A stretch of 64,000 nt of DNA from positions 37,582 through 101,581 of the forward strand of contig JAQCBZ010000003.1 in NCBI GenBank assembly GCA_027621355.1, written 5' to 3'. Of this stretch, positions 16,951 to 26,902 are shown piece by piece. The notes below the pieces were generated by a model that saw only the letters and a list, made by a program, of their open reading frames with translations, had not been told where the DNA came from and did not search any database. Numbering within the stretch: position 1 is the stretch's first letter; each line of letters starts with the position of its first letter. The DNA is from Bacteroidota bacterium (GTDB lineage Bacteria > Bacteroidota > Rhodothermia > Balneolales > Balneolaceae). The translations under genes and the position numbers were made by a program.

Positions 16951-18864
16951 ATGAAAGTCTCCCCTCTTCTTTTCCTTCCTTTTCTTTTTACAGTTCAAAC
17001 GGTTGCTCAAACGACAGAGTCTCACGAGGAGCATGAGCATTTTGTCAAGTTCAGAACACAAGTTGATACCGTCACGCCGTACTTCAAAGTTTCTAAAGGT
17101 ACGACGTCCAAAAATCCATGGAATCATCTTGATTTTTATAATCAAGCAGAAAATTTTCAGTTTGCTATCGTAACAGATCGCACGGGTGGAGAGCGTCCTG
17201 GTATTTTCTCTGTGGGTATAGAAAAACTGAATCTACTGAAGCCTGAATTTGTCATGAGTGTGGGCGATCTCATTGAAGGGTATACCGAAGATGTCGACCA
17301 ACTCAATCGAGAATGGGATGAGTTTATTGGGTTTATTGATCAGCTAGAATCTCCATTCTTCTATGTGCCTGGGAATCACGATATCACAAATGAAGTGATG
17401 GAAGAGATATGGAATGAGCGATTCGGTCGTACTTACTATCACTTCCTATACAACGATGTCCTTTTTCTTGCGCTTAATAGCGAAGAGGCTATTCAAGGTT
17501 CTGGTGGTGGTGGAATTGAAGACGAGCAGTATGAATACATCAAAAAAGTCCTTGAAATGCATCCAGATGTTCGTTGGACAATGGTCTTTGCCCACCAACC
17601 AATGTGGATCTATGAAAACCCCCGTCGCTGGTGGGATGTTGAGGCCCTTCTAGCGGATCGTAATCACACCGTTTTTGCTGGGCACTACCACGACTATGTG
17701 AAACGTGAGCGTAATAATGCAAACTACTACACGCTTGCCACTACAGGAGGTGGAAGCCGAATGCGAGGACCTTTATTTGGGGAGTTTGATCACATTGTGT
17801 GGGTTACAATGACCGATAATGGTCCAGTTGTTGCAAACCTTCTCCTAGATGGAATCCTTGATGATGATATTCGCACAGAAGACCTCGCAAATATGGTCAA
17901 TATGGTCTCTTCTGAGGTTGCCATGACCATTCAACCTGGTTTTGATCCGAATGTGACCAAGCAAGAATACACAGCCAAAATTCAGAATTACAGTAACTCA
18001 CCCATGAAGGCAGACCTTCATATTATGGACGCGACAGGAACCACGATCACGCAGACAATTCCGCTTGATTTAGGACCCAATTCTGTTGTGATGCAAGACA
18101 TCTCTGTCGATCATGCAGGTCCCATTCAAGTCAAAGCAGCATACCGATATGCGTTTGATGGCTATCCAGATCTAGAAACAGAGCAAACCGTCACACTTAA
18201 GCCCCAGTTTTTTCATACCCTCGCAGAAACAAATCGTCGCGTCAAAGTGGATGGAGATTTGTCAGAGTGGGGTCAACTGCGATACTCCAATGCTTATGCA
18301 CTCGACATGAAGTCGCAGACACCTGTAGATCCGGCAGATGGCTTCCGTTTTGATGTCTCTATGAAAGGTGGAAAACTGGTTGTAGCCGTAGAGGTTACGG
18401 ATGATGAGTATTATGTCCCAGGCGGCAATCCACTCAATCAAGATGGTATTGGAGTGATTGTGGATGCAAATCCTTTGGACCGTAGTTCTCAAAATAATTT
18501 GGATCAAGAAAAAGTCTTCGAAGACTGGTTCCCATTGCTCATCACCCCATCAGATGACCAAGTCAATGAACTTGCTTACCAGTCCATCATCGGCAAATAC
18601 ATGTCAGGAGCATTGAAACGAACCGCAACAGGGTATACAGCTGAGTTTGAAATGCCTCTAAAAGCCATCATGCGTCGAATGACCGAAGGAGACGGCACCT
18701 TTAGACTCAACGTATTAATGAATGACTTTGACAGCAATGGAGACTCTCATGTTACGCTTGGATGGAAACCATCGTGGGATCAACCAACAAGTGCACTTGG
18801 CTCTGGAACCTTTGCCTTTGATCCAGAAGACGCTATTGAAGACATCACGACTCAAGAAGAATAA
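16951..18864 (+). CDS. Secreted calcineurin-like phosphoesterase with C-terminal CBM9-like domain
   Basis: From the ATG at 16951 the protein has 637 residues and starts with a signal peptide, MKVSPLLFLPFLFTVQTVAQ. An ATG at 16933 would add six residues before it and lies inside the proposed operator. The metallophosphoesterase core has SVGDLIEGY, PGNHDI, FAHQPMW and FAGHYHDY. The first metal motif is the family variant VTDRTGG. From about residue 430 a separate domain begins with VDGDLSEW, typical of CBM9/DOMON-like sugar-binding modules. It likely removes phosphate from an extracellular organic compound. The next gene encodes a TonB receptor, which suggests uptake of the product. Confidence 0.87.
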   Translation: MKVSPLLFLPFLFTVQTVAQTTESHEEHEHFVKFRTQVDTVTPYFKVSKGTTSKNPWNHLDFYNQAENFQFAIVTDRTGGERPGIFSVGIEKLNLLKPEFVMSVGDLIEGYTEDVDQLNREWDEFIGFIDQLESPFFYVPGNHDITNEVMEEIWNERFGRTYYHFLYNDVLFLALNSEEAIQGSGGGGIEDEQYEYIKKVLEMHPDVRWTMVFAHQPMWIYENPRRWWDVEALLADRNHTVFAGHYHDYVKRERNNANYYTLATTGGGSRMRGPLFGEFDHIVWVTMTDNGPVVANLLLDGILDDDIRTEDLANMVNMVSSEVAMTIQPGFDPNVTKQEYTAKIQNYSNSPMKADLHIMDATGTTITQTIPLDLGPNSVVMQDISVDHAGPIQVKAAYRYAFDGYPDLETEQTVTLKPQFFHTLAETNRRVKVDGDLSEWGQLRYSNAYALDMKSQTPVDPADGFRFDVSMKGGKLVVAVEVTDDEYYVPGGNPLNQDGIGVIVDANPLDRSSQNNLDQEKVFEDWFPLLITPSDDQVNELAYQSIIGKYMSGALKRTATGYTAEFEMPLKAIMRRMTEGDGTFRLNVLMNDFDSNGDSHVTLGWKPSWDQPTSALGSGTFAFDPEDAIEDITTQEE

Positions 18865-18942
18865 AACAGTCACAAAAACCTGTTTAGGATGGAGAACTAA
18901 ACTCACAACAACACACTCACTAATTACCCTATTTCACGTACT

Positions 18943-21489
18943 ATGAAAACCCTCCTCTCTCTCGCTCTCTATTTTGTTCTAGCCACCACTGCCTTTGCCC
19001 AAAGTGTTTCACTCTCTGGTCGCATTCTTTCCGAGTCTGACGAATCGCTCATTGGTGCAACCGTTCTTCTAGAAACTCCCTCAGGGGAATTTGTCGCTGG
19101 AGCATCGGCTGACCAAAACGGTCTATTCCGTCTATCCGTGAATCCTGGAACGTATCAATTAACGGTTTCCTATGTTGGATATGAAACCTATGATGAGTCT
19201 ATTCGCCTGGATGCGGACCAAACGGTCACCATTATCTTGGAAGAAAATGACCTCGTATTGCGCGAAGTGGTTGTGACAACACAAAAGCGTGCTCAAAGCA
19301 ATATCGATGTCCCTGTTGCGGTAAGTAATGTCTCTGCTGAGTTCATCAGTGAGGCCAATCTCGAATCCTTTGCCTCCCTTTCAGACTACGTGCCAGGAGT
19401 CCAAGTCCAAGAGCAGGTAGTTATTCTACCAAGCTATGTAATTCGTGGGATTACGTCTGATGATGGCAGTCTAGCGGTGGAAAATCGAGTTTCTGTTTTT
19501 CAGGATAATATCTCCATCTCCAAAGCGATTAGTGCTTACGTAGAGTTCTTCGATATTGATCGTGTAGAGGTTGTCAAAGGACCTCATGGCACCCTATTTG
19601 GTCGTGCAGCACAAATTGGAGCCATCCAAATTGTGACCAAGAAACCAACCGCTCGTACGGGTGGAAATGTTACACTTGGTTTAGGGAATTACGGACAAGA
19701 ATATGTCCAGGCTACCTTTAATGCTCCCCTTATTGAAGACAAACTATTTGGTCGCGCCTCTATTGTCTACAATCAACGTGATGGCTATGTAGAAAACCTT
19801 GCAGGAGGTGATTTACAGGGTAAAAACACCTTTGCCGCGAGATTGAGCTACCGTTATATCCCAACAGACAAGGTCGTTGCAGATCTCATTCTTAATTATC
19901 AAAAAGATGACACACCTGGGACATCATTTAAGAGTGGCGTTCATGCTCCCACAGGTGGTACATTAGACGCAAGTGACCCAGCGGCCATGGAGTCTGGAGA
20001 GGATCTGCGAGCTTTCCGTGATGTGTTTGGACTTACGCTTAATGTGACAGCTGATTTAACTGAAAACGTGTCTTTAACCTCAAATACTGGATTTCGTCAA
20101 CTCACAGGAGGCGAAGTATTTGACGCGGACGGAACACTGGCCAAATTACTATTGATTGGTGGCTCTTCAGAATATTCGCAGTTCTCTCAGGAATTACGCT
20201 TCAATTACACAACCAACCGCGTAAGCATCGCGGCAGGTGCAAGCTATTTTACCGATCAAGGCGAGTCTAGCTACACACTATTTACAGATGATCGAAGCTT
20301 CTTTGCCTTGAGTGCAGGTCTAGGGGTAGTCACAGGTGGACAACCTAATTATAGCTTTTGTTTTCCATCGCCTGAGCAATGTGCTCTACTCGGACCCGCG
20401 GGCCCTGTTGTCAATCCAGTAACGGGTGCATTCATCTTCATGAACTCAGCTGTTGAGGAAAACTTCACCGACGGCGCTGATAACTCTTCGTTTGATCTTT
20501 TCGCAGACATTGAAATTGATCTTACTGATTATCTCTCTTTAGGTGCGGGGTATCGTCAAACGTGGGAGTCATTACAAACGATGTACTATCGTCCCCTACC
20601 ACAAGCGAAAGATGCCTCTGTGCTAAGTCCTACGGGTCGCCTTATCACTCCAGTTCCGACAGCCGATCGTCTCTACGCCTCAGATGATTTTAATGCCTCA
20701 TTGTATCGTGCGACACTCAAAATCAAGCCTAGTGATGCGTTTAGCCTCTATGGAACTGTTTCGACAGGTCGCCGTCCTTACATTATCCAATTTAATGGAC
20801 AAGCCGTCGCGGAAACGTTGGACGATGAAAATGTTTTGAGTTATGAAGCAGGGCTTAAAGCCTTTGCATTGGACAGCCGTTTAGAGTTCAATGCAAGTGT
20901 TTTTGCTTATGAATGGACCAATTTCATTACGGATCTACCCGATGGTCTCCTTTTTGAAGTGACGGATGCAGGAGCTGCTTCTGCAGTTGGGTTTGAAACC
21001 GAGCTTCGTGCACTGATTGCTCCCTTTATGTCGGTCTATGGTAATTATGCCTACATGGATGCAACATTTGATGACGAAGATAGTGATGGACAACCACAGG
21101 CCTATGCAGGTAATACTTTTCGTTTGACACCTGAGCACTCTGGAGCCGTAGGGCTACGATTCTTTGCTGACTTTGAAAAGGCTCAGTTTGTGCTAAATCC
21201 AAACGTCACATTTAAGTCTCAGCACTATTTTGATGACAACAATGCAAGAATGTTTATGAATGAGCTTGGTCAAACGTTTGCACTTGAGGAAGACGGTTAT
21301 AATCTTGCCAATCTTACGGCAGCTTTAACGCTCAAGGAATCAGGGGTGACCTTTTCCTTCTTTGCCAATAATTTATTTGATGAGACCTATCTGATTGATG
21401 CAGGGAACACTGGTGGGTCAGTCGGCCTACCTACGCTCGTAGCAGGCCCAAGACGATTTGTTGGGACAAAAGTGACCTTTGAGTTTTAG
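18943..21489 (+). CDS. TonB-dependent outer-membrane receptor
   Basis: This 848-residue receptor has a signal peptide (MKTLLSLALYFVLATTAFAQ), a CarboxypepD_reg-like domain at about residues 22-105 (SGRILSESDESLIGATVLLE), a plug near 115-235 (including GPHGTLFGRAAQIGAIQIVTKK) and a beta-barrel ending in a terminal Phe. It imports a ligand across the outer membrane using TonB energy. The adjacent upstream phosphoesterase, 78 bases away, suggests a phosphorylated or phosphate-bearing substrate. No SusD partner is present, so it is not a SusCD glycan system. The tmRNA gene lies tail-to-tail 15 bases after its stop. Confidence 0.92.
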   Translation: MKTLLSLALYFVLATTAFAQSVSLSGRILSESDESLIGATVLLETPSGEFVAGASADQNGLFRLSVNPGTYQLTVSYVGYETYDESIRLDADQTVTIILEENDLVLREVVVTTQKRAQSNIDVPVAVSNVSAEFISEANLESFASLSDYVPGVQVQEQVVILPSYVIRGITSDDGSLAVENRVSVFQDNISISKAISAYVEFFDIDRVEVVKGPHGTLFGRAAQIGAIQIVTKKPTARTGGNVTLGLGNYGQEYVQATFNAPLIEDKLFGRASIVYNQRDGYVENLAGGDLQGKNTFAARLSYRYIPTDKVVADLILNYQKDDTPGTSFKSGVHAPTGGTLDASDPAAMESGEDLRAFRDVFGLTLNVTADLTENVSLTSNTGFRQLTGGEVFDADGTLAKLLLIGGSSEYSQFSQELRFNYTTNRVSIAAGASYFTDQGESSYTLFTDDRSFFALSAGLGVVTGGQPNYSFCFPSPEQCALLGPAGPVVNPVTGAFIFMNSAVEENFTDGADNSSFDLFADIEIDLTDYLSLGAGYRQTWESLQTMYYRPLPQAKDASVLSPTGRLITPVPTADRLYASDDFNASLYRATLKIKPSDAFSLYGTVSTGRRPYIIQFNGQAVAETLDDENVLSYEAGLKAFALDSRLEFNASVFAYEWTNFITDLPDGLLFEVTDAGAASAVGFETELRALIAPFMSVYGNYAYMDATFDDEDSDGQPQAYAGNTFRLTPEHSGAVGLRFFADFEKAQFVLNPNVTFKSQHYFDDNNARMFMNELGQTFALEEDGYNLANLTAALTLKESGVTFSFFANNLFDETYLIDAGNTGGSVGLPTLVAGPRRFVGTKVTFEF

Positions 21490-21504
21490 TCACTTCAATG
21501 AATG

Positions 21505-21866
21505 TGGAGGTGCGGGGAGTCGAACCCCGGTCCGAAACCGTAAACCACCAAGCGTCTACATGTGTAGTTAACGTATTGAATCTTACAAGTGGGAGTGCCC
21601 GTCAACAGGCTTCCACTTGCCAGTCTTGAAAGGATTCGCCTCCGACGTCAAGACACCGTCATTGGCTAGACTATGTAGAGTTGACATCCAAGTCGCGACC
21701 CATAGACAAGTCAGCGAGTGGACGGCAAAGCGCGTTTAGGCAGCTAAGCTGTAGTTGTAATCGTTGCCAATTACTGTTTCCATAATGGTTGATTTACGAG
21801 AACCATTGGACAGTCTCGACATGCAACTTGAGATTTGACGAGCTCCGTCGAATCCGTGACACCCCC
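21505..21866 (-). ncRNA. ssrA: Transfer-messenger RNA (tmRNA)
   Basis: On the minus strand the 5' end reads GGGGGTGTCACGGATTCGAC, the classic tmRNA start, and the 3' end reads GGTTCGACTCCCCGCACCTCC, forming the T-arm and acceptor stem. G1-G7 pair with CACCTCC; the discriminator A is at 21505 and the 3' CCA is not encoded. The tag frame ends at 21736-21738 (TAA) and reads ETVIGNDYNYSLAA if the resume codon is GAA at 21780. The start of the tag is uncertain; the end is clear. It rescues stalled ribosomes with SmpB. It fills the 420-base gap between the TonB receptor and floA, so that stretch holds no protein gene. Confidence 0.95.
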
Positions 21867-21881
21867 AGTACGTAAAGAACA

Positions 21882-21907
21882 AGCTTAAATATAACGCTTT
21901 TTAAGCT
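21882..21907 (-). repeat. Inverted repeat between floA and ssrA
   Basis: AGCTTAAA (21882-21889) and TTTAAGCT (21900-21907) form eight pairs with a 10-base loop, directly after the floA stop on the minus strand. Only a broken T-run (TGTTCTTT) follows, so it would be a weak terminator of the floA transcript. It lies 16 bases before the tmRNA 5' end and could also belong to the ssrA promoter region. Confidence 0.4.
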
Positions 21908-21909
21908 CC

Positions 21910-22917
21910 TTAATTGTTTACATCGGTATCATCTTCTGATGATGAACCCTCGTTACCAGCAATGCGGGATCTCATATCTGTATCCGCTTGTACATTACGA
22001 AGGTTATAGTAATCCATTACCCCTAAATTGCCTGTCCGAAACGCTTCTGCAATCGCCTTAGGGACTTCTGCCTCATTTTCAACGACTTTAGCACGCATCT
22101 CCTCAATTCGAGCTTTGTTTTCTTGCTCTAGAGCCACAGCCATGGCACGTCTCTCTTCCGCCTTGGCACGAGCAACTTTAAGGTCAGCTTCGGCTTGTTC
22201 TGTTTGAAGCTTGGCTCCAATGTTGTCTCCAACATCAATATCAGCAATATCAATCGAGAGAATCTCAAAGGCCGTACCACTATCTAAACCTTTTTCTAGG
22301 ACCGTTTTGGAGATATTATCTGGATTCTCTAGTACATCTTTGTGTGTTTCTGCTGAACCAACCGTTGTTACAATCCCCTCACCAACACGGGCCAAAATTG
22401 TCTCTTCGGTTGCCCCCCCTACTAAACGGTCTAGGTTGGCACGAACAGTTACCCTTGCGGTAACTTTTACAATAATCCCATCACTTGCCACAGCTGAGAT
22501 CTTGGGAGTATTGATTACTTTTGGATTTACAGAGATTTGAACAGCTTCAAATACATCTCGACCTGCAAGATCAATAGCCGCAGCACGTTCAAAGGTAAGT
22601 CCTAAATTCGCCTTGTCCGCAGAAATCAGAGCTTGAATCACTTTAAATACTGACCCTCCTGCCAGAAAATGAGCCTCTAAACGTCCAATATCAAGATCAA
22701 GTCCAGCTTTACTGGCTGTAATTTGTGCTTTCACAATGGGTCCTGGAGGAACCTTGCGAAGTCTCATTCCGACAAGGTCACCGAATATATTCACCTTAAC
22801 TCCAGAGAAGAACGCTGTTACCCAGAGCCCTAGGGGAATATAGTAGAAGAATAGTATGAGGACGACGAGAACGGCGACCAAAAAGATTATAGCAGAAGGC
22901 AATCCGAAGAAATCCAT
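21910..22917 (-). CDS. floA: Flotillin-like protein FloA
   Basis: This 335-residue membrane protein has an N-terminal hydrophobic hairpin (about residues 8-40), an SPFH-type middle region ([11 protein letters not shown] onward), and an Ala/Glu-rich coiled-coil region at 225-285 ([20 protein letters not shown]). The C-terminus includes [20 protein letters not shown], typical of the YqfA/FloA family. Such proteins organise ordered membrane domains. The NfeD-type gene lies 79 bases upstream on the same strand, the usual partner arrangement. Confidence 0.93.
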   Translation of the reverse strand: MDFFGLPSAIIFLVAVLVVLILFFYYIPLGLWVTAFFSGVKVNIFGDLVGMRLRKVPPGPIVKAQITASKAGLDLDIGRLEAHFLAGGSVFKVIQALISADKANLGLTFERAAAIDLAGRDVFEAVQISVNPKVINTPKISAVASDGIIVKVTARVTVRANLDRLVGGATEETILARVGEGIVTTVGSAETHKDVLENPDNISKTVLEKGLDSGTAFEILSIDIADIDVGDNIGAKLQTEQAEADLKVARAKAEERRAMAVALEQENKARIEEMRAKVVENEAEVPKAIAEAFRTGNLGVMDYYNLRNVQADTDMRSRIAGNEGSSSEDDTDVNN

Positions 22918-22996
22918 AGAGTTATTTTGAGTTAGTGTAGGGGCTTCCTACGTGATAAATAGAGTATTGAGTGTTCATCTTTACAGCGAATAAAAA

Positions 22997-24430
22997 CTAC
23001 CCTTTTCTTTCGACAAGTACCCGATGTCCGTTGACTTGTTTAACGACAACGGTCTCCCCCGATTCGATAAAATCACCCAGCGTTTGAACATCTAACCGAC
23101 GACCGCTAAAGTCCGCAACACCTGACGGCCTCAATGGGCTTTTGGCCACACCTTCTTGACCCAACAGGAGTTTGTATTCTGCTTCATCAGAGGATGCGTC
23201 CGTCTCAGTGAGCTTGTCTTTTAATACCAGCAAGCCAAACGCCCGACGTTCTGGCATTGCCCGTGCAAACATCGCAATGGCCCCAAAGGATGCAGACAGG
23301 GTAATCGCCATGGTCCATACAGCGCGCGTCACTTCCGTTTGCTCTGGAAAACTAAACCCAACATTACCAATGAGTGACGCACCTAACGAAAAAACAACCA
23401 ACAAAAGGCCAATAATACCGGGTACTCCAAATCCAGGGATTACAAAGATCTCAACAATGAGTAAAATCACCCCTAAAGCAAACAAGAGGATTTCCCAAGC
23501 CTCAGCCAAACCCATGATGTAGAGCGGGGCAAAGAACATAGCTGCCCCGACAACGGCGGCAGCTCCACCAAATCCAAAGCCAGGTGTTTGAAACTCAAAG
23601 TAAAGACCTGACATCATCATCAGCATTAAAATCCCACTCACCACTGGATTGGCAATAAATCGAAGTGTGGCTTCTTCCCATGACTCCGATGTCTCCACAA
23701 TCGCCTCTTCTGCGATCGAAAGCTTCGCTAACATCCCGGTTTTATTATCAACAACATCATCTGCAACCCCAAATTCAAGCGCTTCTGAGGCGCTAAGGGT
23801 TAGAAGTTTCCCTTCCTCAATAATCCCTTCAACTTCAATTGATTCATCCACCATGGCCTCTGCAATTCGAGGATCTCGACCGTTTGCTTCTGCAGTCGAT
23901 CGCATTAAACCTCGAAAATAGCTCTGCATTTTTTCGGAAGCCTTTTCACCAGATTGCCCTTCCACCACTGTTGCTGCACCAATAGAGGCTCCTTCTGCCA
24001 TCACGATTTCATCGCAAGCATATGAAATCAGAGCACCTGCAGAGGCTGCATTCTTGTTAATGAACGCAATAGTGCGAATCTCAGCATCTAAGATAGATTG
24101 GCGGATTTTGTCGGCGGCATCAACCAGTCCCCCAAACGTATCAAGCTCAAATACGATTACATCATCTCCCCTTTCTTCTGCCTGAGCAAGTGCGCGATCA
24201 ATATAGTGTACAAGACCATTATCAATCATCCCTTCAACCAATACCCATGTTGCTTTCGAGGGAATCCCTTGATCATCTCCATTTGAAGAGATCGTATCGT
24301 CTGGAGCTCTTTGCGATTCTTGAGTTGTCAATTCATCGACAGCAAATTCATCCCCAGAATTCTCTTGGGCAAGGGACGGTTGAATCGACATCACCAAAAA
24401 ACCTGCTATCAGCGCAATGATTTTAGACAT
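22997..24430 (-). CDS. NfeD-family membrane serine protease (ClpP class)
   Basis: From the ATG at 24430 the protein has 477 residues and begins with a signal peptide, MSKIIALIAGFLVMSIQPSLAQ. An upstream ATG at 24502 adds 24 residues with no signal character. The N-terminal half is a ClpP-like domain with nucleophile S130 in NKNAASAGALIS and a probable Lys base near 167. The middle carries four or five membrane segments (about 265-390), and the C-terminus is an NfeD OB-fold. NfeD proteins act with flotillins or stomatins in membrane protein quality control. It is transcribed ahead of floA. Confidence 0.9.
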   Translation of the reverse strand: MSKIIALIAGFLVMSIQPSLAQENSGDEFAVDELTTQESQRAPDDTISSNGDDQGIPSKATWVLVEGMIDNGLVHYIDRALAQAEERGDDVIVFELDTFGGLVDAADKIRQSILDAEIRTIAFINKNAASAGALISYACDEIVMAEGASIGAATVVEGQSGEKASEKMQSYFRGLMRSTAEANGRDPRIAEAMVDESIEVEGIIEEGKLLTLSASEALEFGVADDVVDNKTGMLAKLSIAEEAIVETSESWEEATLRFIANPVVSGILMLMMMSGLYFEFQTPGFGFGGAAAVVGAAMFFAPLYIMGLAEAWEILLFALGVILLIVEIFVIPGFGVPGIIGLLLVVFSLGASLIGNVGFSFPEQTEVTRAVWTMAITLSASFGAIAMFARAMPERRAFGLLVLKDKLTETDASSDEAEYKLLLGQEGVAKSPLRPSGVADFSGRRLDVQTLGDFIESGETVVVKQVNGHRVLVERKG

Positions 24431-24564
24431 TTCAATGTTATGAGTTCGTGTTGAGGCGAGGCTAGTTTCAAGACTAGTACCAGGGGTAAATGATAAATGC
24501 ATCCAAACCCACTCTTTCTACGTATAAACGTACACAAAAAGTTTCATTCTGACTGCTCATTCTT

Positions 24565-26901
24565 ATGAATTATATCCTTCGTTACGTCACTGACCCTATC
24601 CTTAGTCCTTGGCGAACAGGTTTCTATTTAAGCGTCATCTTGTGGAGTTTATTGCTGGGATGGTCGGAGGCATGGGCTCAGCAATCATCGAATCGAGCTG
24701 AGGAGCAGCAAACGACCCTTCAGGGTTATGTTCGTGATGCCGAAACAGGTGAAACGCTTCTTTTGGCTACTGTTTTTATCAAAGGAACGACCAAAGGGGT
24801 TACCACGAATGGTTCTGGGTATTACTCCTTAACCACACAGATGACTGGAGTTCAAATCCTTCAAGCACGTTTCATTGGCTATAATACGGTCGAAAAAGAA
24901 GTTAATCTAGATAGCGAAACTACCATTCGCCTAGATTTTGATCTACCTCCTGAGAATCTAACCCTTGAGGAAGTGGTCGTTGAATCTCAGCGTGACAAAG
25001 AGGCTCTCAAGAATATTGGTGTAGCTCAACTCAAAACAGAACAAATCAAAAAGCTTCCCGCTGTATTTGAGCCCGATGTGTTCCGAAGCGTGCAGCTTCT
25101 TCCTGGAGTCAAAGCAGCGTCTGATTATTCTAGTGGTCTTTATATCCGTGGAGGTGGCCCAGATCAGACACTCATCTTGTTGGACGAAACCACCGTTTAT
25201 AATCCATCGCACTTCTTTGGGTTCTTTTCGACATTTAATCCCGATGCTGTCAAAGATATTCGTCTTTTCAAAGGTGGATACCCAGCTGAATACGGGGGGC
25301 GTCTTGGATCTGTGCTAAGTGTCTACAACAAAGATGGCAATCGAAATCAACGCGCAGGAGGGCTTAGCATTGGACTTCTCGCATCCAGAGCCTATATCGA
25401 AGGGCCCGTGGGTGATGGCTCGTACATGTTTGCGGTACGTCGTTCGACATTGGAGCCGCTGCTTGCTGCCCTGCGACAAAGCGTAGATGCCATTCCCTCC
25501 ACCTTTTATTTTTATGACATCAACGGAAAAGTTACTCAAAGCGTGTCTGAGAATGACCAGTTGTCGGTAGCCTTCTACTCGGGTACGGATGTGGTTGCCC
25601 TCCCCTTTGCCGACGATGCGGATATTCGACTCAATTATGGAAACCGTACACTAAGCTCTTCATGGAAGCGAATTCTCCCCAAAAATTGGTTCGCAACACT
25701 CACCTTTACAGGGTCGACGTACCAAAATAAACCTACCTTCACCATCGCTGGAACCCCCTTTAGCCAACGCAATGAAATCTCAGATGTTTCCATCAAGTTT
25801 GATGCAGAGCATCAGCCAAGCCCAACCCATGATTTTAAGATGGGACTTTGGACTGGCAACATGATTCTCAAACTTCGAAATCGCTTTGATGGTGAAGAAA
25901 CGTTTCGCAATCGCATCCAAGCCAATTATGCATCGGTTTATTTTCAGGATGAGTGGAGGCCAAATGACCGGTGGGTGGCGCGAGCTGGGATTCGGGTAAA
26001 CGCATTCTCGGAAGGAGACTATATTGAACCAGAACCACGCTTAAGTCTAGAGTTTCGTCCCACTCCAACCATTCGATTACAGGCCGCGTATGGTCGTTAC
26101 TCTCAGTTCTTGACCCTCATCTCAAATGAAGCGTTTTCGGGCTTTGACACTTGGCTTACCGTCGATGATGGTGTCCCTCCTGCCTATGGAGATCAATGGA
26201 TACTGGGGGTAAAAACCGAACCTTTTCAAGGATATGGCTTTGATGTAGAGCTGTATGCAAGGACCATGAACAATTTATTCGAACTGGATCCCTTTTTGCC
26301 GGATGCAGCGGGATTAGATTATGAGGATCTCTTTCGATTTGGTGAGGGGTTTGCGTACGGAATTGAGGTCTTTTTGGAACGACAAGCGGGCCGTTTAACG
26401 GGCTTTGTCGGCTACACGTACGGTGTGACACGGCGCAAGTTCCCAGGCTTCAACGCCGCGATTGGCTCTACCCGTCCACGATTTTACCCTCCGAAATATG
26501 ATCGTACGCATGACGCCAACATCGTTGCAACGTATAGGCTTTCAGATACATGGACAGCCAATGCAGTCTTCAGTTATGGTACAGGGCAAGCCTACACTGA
26601 GCCATTAGGACGTACACAATTTCCAAATCAGCCCTGGAGTAACGAGGAGAATGATGTCTTACTTGTAGGCAAGGTCAATGCCTCAAGGTTGCCAGCCAAT
26701 CACCGCTTAGATCTCTCCTTTTCACGACAAGGGCGATTTTTTGACCTAGCAGACTCAGAATTCCAGATTCAGGTCATCAATGCGTACTCACGGCGTAATG
26801 TGTGGTTCTATCAATACGATTTTGATAAAAACCCCGTGAAACAAACCACGGTGCCTTTGTTGCCGATTCTGCCTGCATTCTCTTACACATTGACGTTTTA
26901 A
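24565..26901 (+). CDS. TonB-dependent receptor with CarboxypepD_reg-like domain
   Basis: This 778-residue outer-membrane receptor has an unusually long N-terminus before its signal sequence (hydrophobic core near 20-38, cleavage near WAQQ). A CarboxypepD_reg-like domain spans about 50-135 (LQGYVRDAETGETLLLATVF) and a plug about 140-250, with IRGGGPDQTLILLDETTVYNP. The barrel runs to the end with terminal Phe. It is followed after one base by a DUF4249 lipoprotein, a common pairing in Bacteroidota. The ligand is not known. A short inverted repeat TACGT-ATAA-ACGTA lies 33 bases before the start. Confidence 0.9.
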   Translation: MNYILRYVTDPILSPWRTGFYLSVILWSLLLGWSEAWAQQSSNRAEEQQTTLQGYVRDAETGETLLLATVFIKGTTKGVTTNGSGYYSLTTQMTGVQILQARFIGYNTVEKEVNLDSETTIRLDFDLPPENLTLEEVVVESQRDKEALKNIGVAQLKTEQIKKLPAVFEPDVFRSVQLLPGVKAASDYSSGLYIRGGGPDQTLILLDETTVYNPSHFFGFFSTFNPDAVKDIRLFKGGYPAEYGGRLGSVLSVYNKDGNRNQRAGGLSIGLLASRAYIEGPVGDGSYMFAVRRSTLEPLLAALRQSVDAIPSTFYFYDINGKVTQSVSENDQLSVAFYSGTDVVALPFADDADIRLNYGNRTLSSSWKRILPKNWFATLTFTGSTYQNKPTFTIAGTPFSQRNEISDVSIKFDAEHQPSPTHDFKMGLWTGNMILKLRNRFDGEETFRNRIQANYASVYFQDEWRPNDRWVARAGIRVNAFSEGDYIEPEPRLSLEFRPTPTIRLQAAYGRYSQFLTLISNEAFSGFDTWLTVDDGVPPAYGDQWILGVKTEPFQGYGFDVELYARTMNNLFELDPFLPDAAGLDYEDLFRFGEGFAYGIEVFLERQAGRLTGFVGYTYGVTRRKFPGFNAAIGSTRPRFYPPKYDRTHDANIVATYRLSDTWTANAVFSYGTGQAYTEPLGRTQFPNQPWSNEENDVLLVGKVNASRLPANHRLDLSFSRQGRFFDLADSEFQIQVINAYSRRNVWFYQYDFDKNPVKQTTVPLLPILPAFSYTLTF

Positions 26902-26902
26902 G

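Noticed and set aside
18867..18890. Hairpin AAACAG / CTGTTT after the phosphoesterase gene as terminator
   Set aside because: No T-run follows and the TonB receptor gene downstream is probably co-transcribed.
24519..24532. TACGT-ATAA-ACGTA before the second TonB receptor as an operator
   Set aside because: Five pairs only, no promoter elements could be aligned with it; mentioned in the gene entry but not claimed as a site.
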